From: UBA2377 sp964525935
GTDB lineage: Bacteria > Verrucomicrobiota > Verrucomicrobiia > Opitutales > Opitutaceae
Length of the DNA stretch: 64,000 bases
Direction: 5' to 3'
NCBI GenBank assembly: GCA_964525935.1
Contig: CAZGJZ010000012.1
Span: forward strand, 38,672-102,671
Shown here: positions 1-7,657 of the stretch, in pieces
Layout of the letters: each line of letters begins with the position of its first letter
How positions within the stretch are numbered: the stretch's first letter is position 1
Notes under the pieces: model-generated
The model's database searches: none
Seen by the model: the letters and a program-made list of their open reading frames with translations, nothing else
Told to the model about the DNA's origin: nothing
Made by a program: the position numbers and the translations under genes

Positions 1-11
1 AGAAGGCTCAT
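1..11 (-). CDS. Start of a gene running off the left edge
   Basis: Only the first three codons (M-S-L) of a possible minus-strand gene are inside the window. The ATG at 11-9 follows an A-rich leader (GAAAAAACG), the usual start context here. Its upstream DNA at 28-103 is a near copy of the promoter region upstream of the next minus-strand gene (201-1466), which is the main reason to believe a gene starts here. The product cannot be named. Confidence 0.3.
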
Positions 12-27
12 CGTTTTTTCTCGGTCG

Positions 28-103
28 TCTCGGATGAAAAAGTATCGGAGAGGTCGGATGGGGACGGATGGAAAGGGTCTCGAAATTATTTTGTGATTTT
101 CTT
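28..103 (-). promoter_or_regulatory. Duplicated promoter-like block, copy 1
   Basis: About 75 bp, read on the minus strand as AAAATCACAAAATAATTTCG then AGACCC, and further on ACTTTTTCATCCGAG. The same order of motifs occurs at 1526-1603 upstream of gene 201-1466. The TCACAAATAAAA core also sits just upstream of several LRR and membrane genes. It is probably the promoter of the gene starting at position 11. The rest of 104-200 is CT-rich 3' flank of gene 201-1466 with no gene seen. Confidence 0.45.
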
Positions 104-200
104 TAGACCTTCTCCTCTCTTTCTCTCTTTCTCTCTCGCGGCCTGGCACAGTTCACACTCACTCTTTCGCTCGCTCGATCGCTCGCTCTCTTCTCCACAC

Positions 201-1466
201 TCACAGTTTCATCACGCGGTACATTTCCAGGATGGAACGCGCGCGTTGGAGTTTCCCCCCGCTCTCGAACTGGTAAAAGTAATAAAAATCCTTTGTTCCG
301 CGCGTCATTCCGGTCGCACGCTCTTTGAAGACGACGTCGAAACGCTTCAACGCGCGGAGTTTCAAGGAGGGGATTTTCATTCGTTGAACGGCGATCTGGG
401 ACTCGATGGCGGTTACTTTCTCGTGACGCTCGTGCTGGGTGGCCAGAGAGTATCCCCCGGTAATTCCCTCGAGTCCGCGGCTGAGCGCGATGCCGAACGC
501 GGTTGGATTGCGCGGAGCGACGGCGGGATTTTCCACCACCACCACATCCTCCTCTTCCGACTCCTTCTCCTCCGTGTCTTCCAGTTGACTTTCGGCCGAG
601 GTCGGCGTGGTGGTGGTGGTGGTGGATGGAGTGGTGGGGGTGGGCGAAACGGATTTTTCTTCTTCCTCCATCGGTTCGGGCTGTGCCGTCGTTTCGGAGG
701 TTTCCTCCTTTTCGGGGACGGCGGTTTCCTCCTTCGCGGTTTCCTCCTGAACGGATTCCTTCGCGGGTTCCTTCGCGGGTTCCTTCGCGGGTTCCATCAC
801 TGGCTTCATCCTCAAATGGGGGGGTTCTTGCACGGGCTTGACGGGCTCGAGGGGCACATCGATGTCGGCGAGGAACGCCGTTTCCCCTCGCGCGTCGAGC
901 ACGTCCATGTACATGCTCGCGTAATCCGAGAAGGAGCGATAGGGGGAGGGGGGGATCACGATGGAGTACGGGATGGGGAGGGAAACGATCGTGACGGCTT
1001 CGTGTCGACGGTGTTCCTCCATCAAGCCGCACACCAAACGACGTTCCTGAACGGTGTAATCGAACGCGTGCACGCGCATGTCCTCGCGAATCATGGAGAA
1101 GGGGTGCATTTCATCAATCGCGGATTGGCGCTCCTCCTCCTCGAAACGTTGAAGGTGTTTGAGCGTATCCTCCAATCTGGCGACGTGAGGGCCCATTCCC
1201 GGTGAGACTCGGCCGTTGTTTTTCCCGCGAATGGCGTGCAATTTACCTCGAATGGTGTCGATCTCCCTGAGTCGCGTCGCCGTCGCATCGACCAACGGTT
1301 TCATGTGTTCGACGTACATCGATGCGGCGACCTTGTTGAGACGCGCGACGCATCGGCGAAACCACGCGGCGTCCGCCGTTCGTTGGTGAACCGTTTCAAC
1401 CGCACTCGTCGCAGTGGAAGATGCAGAGGAAGACGAGATGGAAGGGACGTCAACGATGGTGGCCAT
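201..1466 (-). CDS. Unrecognised 421-aa protein with acidic, repeat-rich middle
   Basis: I do not recognise the family. The start is the ATG at 1466, preceded by an ACAAAAACAAAA leader; an upstream extension would only add low-complexity sequence. Residues 1-190 are mixed alpha/beta and partly hydrophobic. Residues about 215-330 are disordered, with three EPAK repeats, acidic runs and Thr/Pro stretches. The C-terminal 90 residues are basic and look folded (KIPSLKLRALKRF, FYYFYQF). No signal peptide, membrane segment or catalytic motif is visible. It is divergent from the next gene and flanked on both sides by the same promoter-like block. Confidence 0.7.
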   Translation of the reverse strand: MATIVDVPSISSSSASSTATSAVETVHQRTADAAWFRRCVARLNKVAASMYVEHMKPLVDATATRLREIDTIRGKLHAIRGKNNGRVSPGMGPHVARLEDTLKHLQRFEEEERQSAIDEMHPFSMIREDMRVHAFDYTVQERRLVCGLMEEHRRHEAVTIVSLPIPYSIVIPPSPYRSFSDYASMYMDVLDARGETAFLADIDVPLEPVKPVQEPPHLRMKPVMEPAKEPAKEPAKESVQEETAKEETAVPEKEETSETTAQPEPMEEEEKSVSPTPTTPSTTTTTTPTSAESQLEDTEEKESEEEDVVVVENPAVAPRNPTAFGIALSRGLEGITGGYSLATQHERHEKVTAIESQIAVQRMKIPSLKLRALKRFDVVFKERATGMTRGTKDFYYFYQFESGGKLQRARSILEMYRVMKL

Positions 1467-1525
1467 TTTGTTTTTGTTTTTGTTCTGGTCTCGGGCGTGG
1501 GTGGGTGGGCGGGACTCGATCGATC

Positions 1526-1603
1526 GATCTCGGATGAAAAAGTCGGCTCGGTTCTCGGAGTGGGCGAATGAGAGGGTCTCGATTTTTATTTGTGATTTTT
1601 TCC
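1526..1603. promoter_or_regulatory. Duplicated promoter-like block, copy 2, between divergent genes
   Basis: A near copy of 28-103: TCTCGGATGAAAAAGT, then GAGGGTCTCGA, then TTTTTATTTGTGATTTTTT. It lies between the divergent starts at 1466 (minus) and 1636 (plus), so it could serve either. Read on the minus strand the AT-rich part is AAATCACAAATAAAAA, the motif seen before the LRR genes. Confidence 0.5.
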
Positions 1604-1635
1604 TCTCAGTCAGAAAAAAATCGAGGCGAGGGAAA

Positions 1636-3129
1636 ATGGCCGCCTCCTCCTCCTCCTCTTCCACATCGACGTCGTCGTCATCATCATCATCGTCGTCGTC
1701 ATCATTCGTCGCGAGGGACGACGCAGAGGTCAAGCGGTGTGAAGAAATCGTCCAGGCGTGGAGAAACGGGACGGTGCCATCGCGCTACGACGCAATCGCG
1801 CGACGCGCGGAGCCCACGGCGATCCACTACAACTACGAAGCCTCCTTCTTCGTGGCGGCCGATCTCCTGTGGCTGTTCGAGGCGCGGCACGAGATGCGAC
1901 GATTGGAACGGGTGGGTGGGAGAAGGGGTGGGGTGAATCGCGCGTTGAATCGCCACCCTCTCTCGCGCGTCGACGATCTCGTCTTCAAACGATTCAAGTT
2001 CGGAGAGGAGTGGTCCCACGACATCCCCATCTTCTTCCTGGACATGCAAGCGCTCTTGGACGTGGTCGACATGATGTTGTGGAAAATCTTCGGGAACGTC
2101 GATTGCGAGGAGGATCGTCTGCACCCGCGATGGCTCACGGAGGTGAAACTCCTTTACTCGACGTGCCGCATTCGCGCCTTCGTTTTGGCATGGTACGTCC
2201 AGCGACCGACCTTCATCAACGAATTCGAGAGTTTGGGGGTCCAACTGGACGAGAACCGCGCGGTCGTCTCGATGAATTTCGTGTTTGACGTGCGATGCTA
2301 CATGGACGAGTTGGCCCACGAGATGGTTTCGGAGGGAATCGTCATGCAATGTCTCCGAGACTCCTCCTCCTCCCCCGAGGACGATGACGACGAGGAGGAG
2401 GAGGAGGAGGGGGAGAAGGACGAGGAGAAGTTGATGTATCGCCACTCGACGTTGACGGAGGAGGAAATCGCGAAGTTGCGCGAGCTTCGTCGCATCGTTT
2501 ATTCGCGATACGTCTCGCTTCTGGACTTGGACGCGCTTCTCGATCGGTACAAATCCTTCGCGAGTAAACGGGCGTGCACCCTCGCAGACACGCACGTTTA
2601 CGCGCGCCGATTGAAGCGCGATCCCTACGACGCGCAACACAAACACGACGACGTCATGTTTCGGAAAAACGAGCTGATGTTGGAGAGGATGCACGCGAGC
2701 GAGGCGCTTCGCGAGTTTCTCATCAGACGCGCGGCGAGCGATTTCAAATTCCCGCCGCCGATGAAACCCTCTTCCGCCCCGATTAAGAAACGCGACGACG
2801 ACGACGAGGACGAGGAGGAGGAAAAGGAAAAGATCGAGGAGGACGTTCCCGTTCGATTTCTTTGGTTTGACGATTTCTTATTTGAGTTGGCGCTCGCCGA
2901 TGCCGCGAGGCTTCACACCGCCCCCGTCCCCGTCACGTGGAGACGCTCGCGACTCTTTAACGGTTTCGTATCGACCACACCTCCCCCCCTCGACGAAGAA
3001 CATCTTCTTCCCATCATGTACTCCACCCTCTCGGAGTTGTTGGTTCAGCACAACCTCATGAGTTCGGAATGGAGTTGTTGGAGCGGCCACAACGACGATG
3101 CCGCGGCCGCCGCCGCCGTCGGGATGTGA
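1636..3129 (+). CDS. Unrecognised 497-aa acidic protein
   Basis: I do not recognise the family. The ATG at 1636 follows GAGGGAAAATGG, the normal context here; reading further upstream would run through the promoter block. The N-terminus is a serine run (residues 3-23). Residues 25-240 look like a helical folded domain (WLFEARHEM, FFLDMQALLDVVDMML). Acidic low-complexity segments interrupt it near residues 245-265 and 385-400. The C-terminus has a further folded stretch and an Ala-rich tail. No membrane segment is seen. Its stop codon directly abuts the stop of the convergent gene at 3130. Confidence 0.7.
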   Translation: MAASSSSSSTSTSSSSSSSSSSSFVARDDAEVKRCEEIVQAWRNGTVPSRYDAIARRAEPTAIHYNYEASFFVAADLLWLFEARHEMRRLERVGGRRGGVNRALNRHPLSRVDDLVFKRFKFGEEWSHDIPIFFLDMQALLDVVDMMLWKIFGNVDCEEDRLHPRWLTEVKLLYSTCRIRAFVLAWYVQRPTFINEFESLGVQLDENRAVVSMNFVFDVRCYMDELAHEMVSEGIVMQCLRDSSSSPEDDDDEEEEEEGEKDEEKLMYRHSTLTEEEIAKLRELRRIVYSRYVSLLDLDALLDRYKSFASKRACTLADTHVYARRLKRDPYDAQHKHDDVMFRKNELMLERMHASEALREFLIRRAASDFKFPPPMKPSSAPIKKRDDDDEDEEEEKEKIEEDVPVRFLWFDDFLFELALADAARLHTAPVPVTWRRSRLFNGFVSTTPPPLDEEHLLPIMYSTLSELLVQHNLMSSEWSCWSGHNDDAAAAAAVGM

Positions 3130-3900
3130 TCAGAACGTATCCAGGAAGAGACTCGTGAGACACGAGACCGTCTCCTCCTCGAGGGTGTCGGAACTGAAAA
3201 CCGCCAACGTTTCCTTCTTCCCGTCGATTTGGGGCGAGTCCGTCTCGATTTGGACTTTGCGAAGCTTTCGCACCACCTCCTCCATTTCATCCTCCACCTC
3301 TTCTGCGTCGTATCGGAATTCCACCCAGACGGTTCGATAGCACACGCTCACGCGCTTGTTCACGACGAGCGCAAAGGCGATGAGGAGATTCAAGCGCGGG
3401 GAGGAACTCAACACGCGCGCGGATCCGAGTTGTTCGTCGAGCAGCACGATGAGATGGGAGGCGCGTTGAACGACGACGAGGTCGCGAAACACGGACTCGC
3501 GAGTCGACGGCGCAAAGTCCGCGAGCGTAGACGCGTGCAATTCCGCATCCAGACGCTCCAACAGCTCGAGCGCGTCCTTGAACTGCGTTTGAAACTCCGG
3601 CGTCTCCCACACGGGGGAGACACACGACTCGATGAGGCGTTCGCGCACGTTCGGTTGGAAGGTCGAGGCCACGTCGATCTTCGCAGCGACCGCCGGCGTA
3701 AACAACTGGACCGAGGCGTTGTGGACGAGCGAGGTGTAGACCTCACACGCCATGCGCGTCGCGATGGAGGAGGTGGTGCTCGAGGCGGGAAGAAGCAATC
3801 GCGGAGCTCCCTTCGCGGCGAACAAGTCGCACACGCGATGGAATTCGGCGTTTTCCAGAACGTCCCACGCACTCGGTTCGGGTCGGACGATTTCGGTCAT
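3130..3900 (-). CDS. Unrecognised 256-aa protein
   Basis: I do not recognise it. The ATG at 3900 begins MTEIVRPEPSAWDVL. The protein is mostly helical with leucine-rich stretches (ALELLERLDAELHASTLAD), a hydrophobic segment near residues 170-185 (LNLLIAFALVV) that may be a buried helix, and an acidic tail. It is tail-to-tail with gene 1636-3129 with no intervening base, so the two transcripts must overlap at their 3' ends. Its leader contains a pyrimidine-rich tract, the complement of the 8-bp tandem repeat at 3910-3949. Confidence 0.65.
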   Translation of the reverse strand: MTEIVRPEPSAWDVLENAEFHRVCDLFAAKGAPRLLLPASSTTSSIATRMACEVYTSLVHNASVQLFTPAVAAKIDVASTFQPNVRERLIESCVSPVWETPEFQTQFKDALELLERLDAELHASTLADFAPSTRESVFRDLVVVQRASHLIVLLDEQLGSARVLSSSPRLNLLIAFALVVNKRVSVCYRTVWVEFRYDAEEVEDEMEEVVRKLRKVQIETDSPQIDGKKETLAVFSSDTLEEETVSCLTSLFLDTF

Positions 3901-3909
3901 GTCGATGCC

Positions 3910-3949
3910 AAAAAGAGAAAAAGAGAAAAAGAGTAAAAGAGTAAAAGAG
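3910..3949 (+). repeat. 8-bp tandem repeat in a divergent promoter
   Basis: Five consecutive 8-bp units (AAAAAGAG three times, then TAAAAGAG twice) lie between the divergent starts at 3900 and 4015. It is purine-rich on the plus strand. Confidence 0.7.
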
Positions 3950-4014
3950 AAAAGGGGCGTGCGTGATTGCGAGATTTGAATTGTGATGAGTCGGTGTTAA
4001 TAAAACGAAAAAGA

Positions 4015-4887
4015 ATGCACGCGCTCGTCTCGTCCGGGATGAACCTCGTGGTCCGTGCGGTCTCCCCACAAAACCTCCCCACGTTCATGAACGTCGACGG
4101 CTCGAATCGCACCGTCGCAAACGTCTCGCCCACCGCCTTCTTGATGGAGACGGCGTTCCCGAAAAAGCCCGAGGCCGACAGGATGAGTGAGAGTGTGGAA
4201 CGCTCCGTGAAAAACGCATGGGAACGGTTGGAGTGTGCGAAGCGTCTCGACGCGAGTGAACGGTACGCGGAGGCGTTGGCGGCGTATGGGGTGGGAATCG
4301 ACAACCTCACGGCGATTGTCTCGAGGGAGTGTTCGAATCTCGAGACGCGTCGCACGATTCTCGCGAGGCTCGACACGCACCGTAAACGGATGGAGTGGAT
4401 AAAAACGCACCTCGCGTTGTGCGTCACCACGCGTCCGTTTCGTTACGACGTGATGAGCGATTTGGTGATGGAATGTGTTCGTTTCAAATCGAAATCCGGC
4501 GAGATGGCGACGGACGAGGTGGTGAACGCCGCGGCGAGCATTCGAGAATCGGGGAAAAATCCCGAGTTTCTTCACGTCGGTTCGTCGGTACGCTTCGTGG
4601 TTCTGTTTCGTCTCTCGTGGTGTTTGAAGAATCGGTACCAACGAAGCCTCCTCCTCGAGGTGTTGCGTTCCGTCACGAATCGCGGAATCGAGGTGGTGCT
4701 GATCGAGATCGACGGCGCCAACCTCGCGACTGGGGAATCGGCAGCCTCCTCCACGAGCATTCGACTCAAAACCGAGTTCTTCCCCACGATTCTCGTTCTC
4801 GTATCGGGGAAACGCGTGTTGGAGTTGCACAGTCTCTTTACCGAATCCGATCAGGACGTCTTACGCAGGCATTTGGGGTCGCTCTGA
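4015..4887 (+). CDS. MIT-domain protein fused to a thioredoxin-like domain
   Basis: A 290-aa protein, starting at ATG 4015 after AACGAAAAAGA. Residues about 60-140 form a helical segment resembling an MIT domain (AKRLDASERYAEALAAYGVG), comparable to the MIT domain of the Vps4-like ATPase at 48946-50349. MIT domains bind the tails of ESCRT-III proteins. Residues about 190-290 look like a thioredoxin fold: a beta strand ending in SWC, a second strand with EIDGAN, then FFPTILVLVSGKRVLEL, where the proline is the expected cis-Pro and GK follows the next strand. Only one cysteine of the usual CxxC is present, so redox activity may be lost or altered. The pairing of these domains is unusual. Both assignments are by pattern only. 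It converges with the subtilase gene. Confidence 0.55.
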   Translation: MHALVSSGMNLVVRAVSPQNLPTFMNVDGSNRTVANVSPTAFLMETAFPKKPEADRMSESVERSVKNAWERLECAKRLDASERYAEALAAYGVGIDNLTAIVSRECSNLETRRTILARLDTHRKRMEWIKTHLALCVTTRPFRYDVMSDLVMECVRFKSKSGEMATDEVVNAAASIRESGKNPEFLHVGSSVRFVVLFRLSWCLKNRYQRSLLLEVLRSVTNRGIEVVLIEIDGANLATGESAASSTSIRLKTEFFPTILVLVSGKRVLELHSLFTESDQDVLRRHLGSL

Positions 4888-4901
4888 TGAATTTTATGTT
4901 T

Positions 4902-7514
4902 TCAAAAAAGTGTAAAGATTATGAAAAGAAGCGAAGCGAGGAGCGCGGAAAGATCGAGGTATCGCGTGGATCCCGAAGCTTTCACCGCCGGCGGGCTCGC
5001 AAACACCCCAGTTGAGAGACACGCCAATCTCAACCCCGACCCGGACGATTTCGCACCGTAACACGTACACCCCGTCCCGTTGAAGTAGTACGACTCATCG
5101 CACTCCCGCACCATACAAACCCCCGAGACGTTCATCCCGTCCCCGCTTCGCACGCGACACGCCGGCCACTCTCCGTCCTCATCTTCTTCTTCCACCGGCG
5201 GCGACGAGGGAGTGACGCACGTCTTATCCCCGTTCCCCGCAAAGACTCGACCGCCCAAACACGCGTAGGGATGACACGCCATGCGATCCCATTCCCCCGT
5301 CTCCGCACAGAAATGAACCCCTATCCCGTTCTCGTAATCGCACTCCACCGCGAGTTCCGTATCGGTACACGTCCCGTTACACGGAATCTCTTCCAATCCA
5401 CTTTGGGAGTAGATTGCGAGTGAGAATTCCTGGGAAGACGCTCCGATGTCGCTCACCGTGATTCGAATCGTCGAGTTTCTCGGGTTGGAAAATCGCACGA
5501 TCTCGTGATTGTGAAGCGTATCGGTCCGAGTGTGCATGTTTCCGTACCATGTGGAATTCTCGAAGGCGTTGACGACGAGATCGAGATCGTTCACGAGATA
5601 ACTTGCGGCCGAGTCGGAACCCATGAAGGGCGGATCGGTCCATGCGAGAACCACGACGAAATCGGAGAGTGTGCGCGAGGCGTAACACACGCGGTAGTTG
5701 TCGCCGGAGGGGACGACGAGATCGTCGAGTAAGACCCAATTCCGAAGCGGACCAGACCAGAACCCGGGTTTGGGGTGGAATACCCCGAACAATCCCGGGG
5801 AAGAGGCGCGAGAGGCGAGCGGATTCGTGTATAACGACCCCGTCACCGTCGGCCCGACTTGGGAAACCGTATTCGCCATCACCACCGCGCGAATCAAACT
5901 GGAACTCGGAACCGTATTGTTTCGCGCGGTCTCCATGAGTTGGTACAATCTCGCGATGGGAAGCGCGGGCGCGGCCATGCTCGTCCCGCTCGAGAAGCGC
6001 ATGCGCATGTGCGGGGCGGTATCGGCGTCGATGACGGGATCCGCGCTCGCGGAGTAGACGTCCACCCCCGCGGTCCAGACGTTCGGCATGGTTCGCCCGT
6101 CAATCGTCGTGCCGTACGAGGTGAAACTCACCAAATCGTTCCATTGGTATTTCTCGGGTTTCTCGTCCACGTCGTAGTATCGATCGCGATGGCCCTCGGG
6201 GGAGATCATCGTCGCACCCACCACGAGACAATTCTTACAATTCGCGGGGGAGGTCAACATCGTCGGCCCTCCCGAGTTCCCCGCACTCACGACGTGCGTG
6301 AAGTGTCGATTCTCATGTGCGAACGCATCGAATTGGTATGAGAACGCATCGTACAACGGGGAATCCGAGCCCCACGAGTTCGTCGAGTAGACCGCCCCGT
6401 AATTCACGGCCGTCTCGAAGATCCCGATGAGATTGTCGGGAATCGATAAGGAGTTCGGGGAGGAGATGTCCCCCCCGGAATCCACCACGATGAGTTTCGC
6501 CCCCGGATTCATCCCACCCGTAAACGAGGAAACGGGAAACCCCACGTTGATTCCCGCGGTGTGAGATCCGTGTCCTCGATCGAAATCGCGACGAAACTCC
6601 GCGTTCGCCCCCGTCGCAATGTACATTTTGATTTTGGGATGATCCGAGACGCTCACACTTCCGGGGGGGAAGGCGTTTCCGTAATACGTGACGTACGTCA
6701 CGGGATGGAGGTAATCGTAGAAGAAGGCGTGGTTCACATCCACCCCCGTATCGATCGAGACGCCCACGATTCCCGTCCCGTCCGGTAAATCAACCCCCGA
6801 CTCGTTCAAATATTGTTCGTTGGCGATGCACCGAATGTTTCCTTGCGTCGCCGTGTTTTTGATCGTCACGTTGGTGGAATACGGGAGAGAGTGGAGAATG
6901 CACGTCGAGTTCACGTCGAGTCGCTTGGTTCCCCTTCGCACCGGTTGTTTCGACGAGGAGGAGAAGTGGAAGGGAGGGGTGGGATGCCGCAAACTGACGT
7001 TTGAGGCGGAGGCGATGAAACGATTACGACGAAAAACGAAGGCGTCCGTCTCGACGGCGCTCGTTCGTAAATAACAATCGGTGTTTCGAACGATTTGGTG
7101 GAAAGTGCGCTCGGCGGGTTTGAATTTCCTCGCGAATCGTTTTAATCGATCGAACTGAACCGTTTTCCGTTTCCGAGTCGCCGTTTCGCTTTTCGCGTCG
7201 CTTTTCGCGTCGCTTTTCGCTTCGCGCTTTCGAAGCTTTTTCCCACCGTTTCGATCGGGCGAGGCCGCGTCGTTTAATGCCTCGTCCGAGATCTCGACGC
7301 GCGAATACTCCCGAATCGTGTGAGCGTCGGCCTCGTCGGGGCGTTGCGTGTTCCACACGACGTATTCTCCCATCGGCAACTTCATTTGAACGATTCCGGA
7401 TTTTCCCGGGGGGACGTACCGTCGCGGTCGCACCGCCCACAATCGCGCGTCGCATCGCGGCGGCGTCATCATCGTCGATAACCAACAGAGAAGGAGAAGA
7501 ATGAAAGCGCGCAT
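4902..7514 (-). CDS. Membrane-anchored subtilisin-like serine protease (S8 family)
   Basis: An 870-aa secreted protease. Residues 1-23 are a signal peptide (FILLLLCWLS core). A basic pro-region follows to about residue 240. The catalytic triad is clear: Asp255 in VSIDTGVDV, His315 in GHGSHTAG, Ser512 in GTSMAAPA, with oxyanion Asn413 in SAGNSGG. A beta-sandwich after the catalytic domain has LAWTDPP and LVNDLDLVV, typical of the KP-43 type of subtilases. A cysteine-rich region (residues 690-830) and a final hydrophobic stretch (LLASLLFIIFTLF) suggest a membrane or GPI-type anchor. It probably acts in the secretory pathway or at the virion or cell surface. Substrates are unknown; the RRL-containing membrane protein at 29303-32956 is a candidate. 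Confidence 0.93.
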   Translation of the reverse strand: MRAFILLLLCWLSTMMTPPRCDARLWAVRPRRYVPPGKSGIVQMKLPMGEYVVWNTQRPDEADAHTIREYSRVEISDEALNDAASPDRNGGKKLRKREAKSDAKSDAKSETATRKRKTVQFDRLKRFARKFKPAERTFHQIVRNTDCYLRTSAVETDAFVFRRNRFIASASNVSLRHPTPPFHFSSSSKQPVRRGTKRLDVNSTCILHSLPYSTNVTIKNTATQGNIRCIANEQYLNESGVDLPDGTGIVGVSIDTGVDVNHAFFYDYLHPVTYVTYYGNAFPPGSVSVSDHPKIKMYIATGANAEFRRDFDRGHGSHTAGINVGFPVSSFTGGMNPGAKLIVVDSGGDISSPNSLSIPDNLIGIFETAVNYGAVYSTNSWGSDSPLYDAFSYQFDAFAHENRHFTHVVSAGNSGGPTMLTSPANCKNCLVVGATMISPEGHRDRYYDVDEKPEKYQWNDLVSFTSYGTTIDGRTMPNVWTAGVDVYSASADPVIDADTAPHMRMRFSSGTSMAAPALPIARLYQLMETARNNTVPSSSLIRAVVMANTVSQVGPTVTGSLYTNPLASRASSPGLFGVFHPKPGFWSGPLRNWVLLDDLVVPSGDNYRVCYASRTLSDFVVVLAWTDPPFMGSDSAASYLVNDLDLVVNAFENSTWYGNMHTRTDTLHNHEIVRFSNPRNSTIRITVSDIGASSQEFSLAIYSQSGLEEIPCNGTCTDTELAVECDYENGIGVHFCAETGEWDRMACHPYACLGGRVFAGNGDKTCVTPSSPPVEEEDEDGEWPACRVRSGDGMNVSGVCMVRECDESYYFNGTGCTCYGAKSSGSGLRLACLSTGVFASPPAVKASGSTRYLDLSALLASLLFIIFTLF

Positions 7515-7657
7515 ATCGTTCGTTTCTTTAAAAAGAAAAGTGTTTATTTTTGTATGGAGGGTGAGTCTCGGGATTCATATCCCTCACTCATTCGCTCAGC
7601 CACCACCACACAACTTCCCCAAAAACTCGAGACCGATTTCCACTCAAAAATCGACGA

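Noticed and set aside
93..1205. Plus-strand 370-codon frame opposite gene 201-1466
   Set aside because: Low-complexity Gly/His/Phe content is the mirror of acidic and EPAK repeats on the other strand; no promoter or leader supports it.
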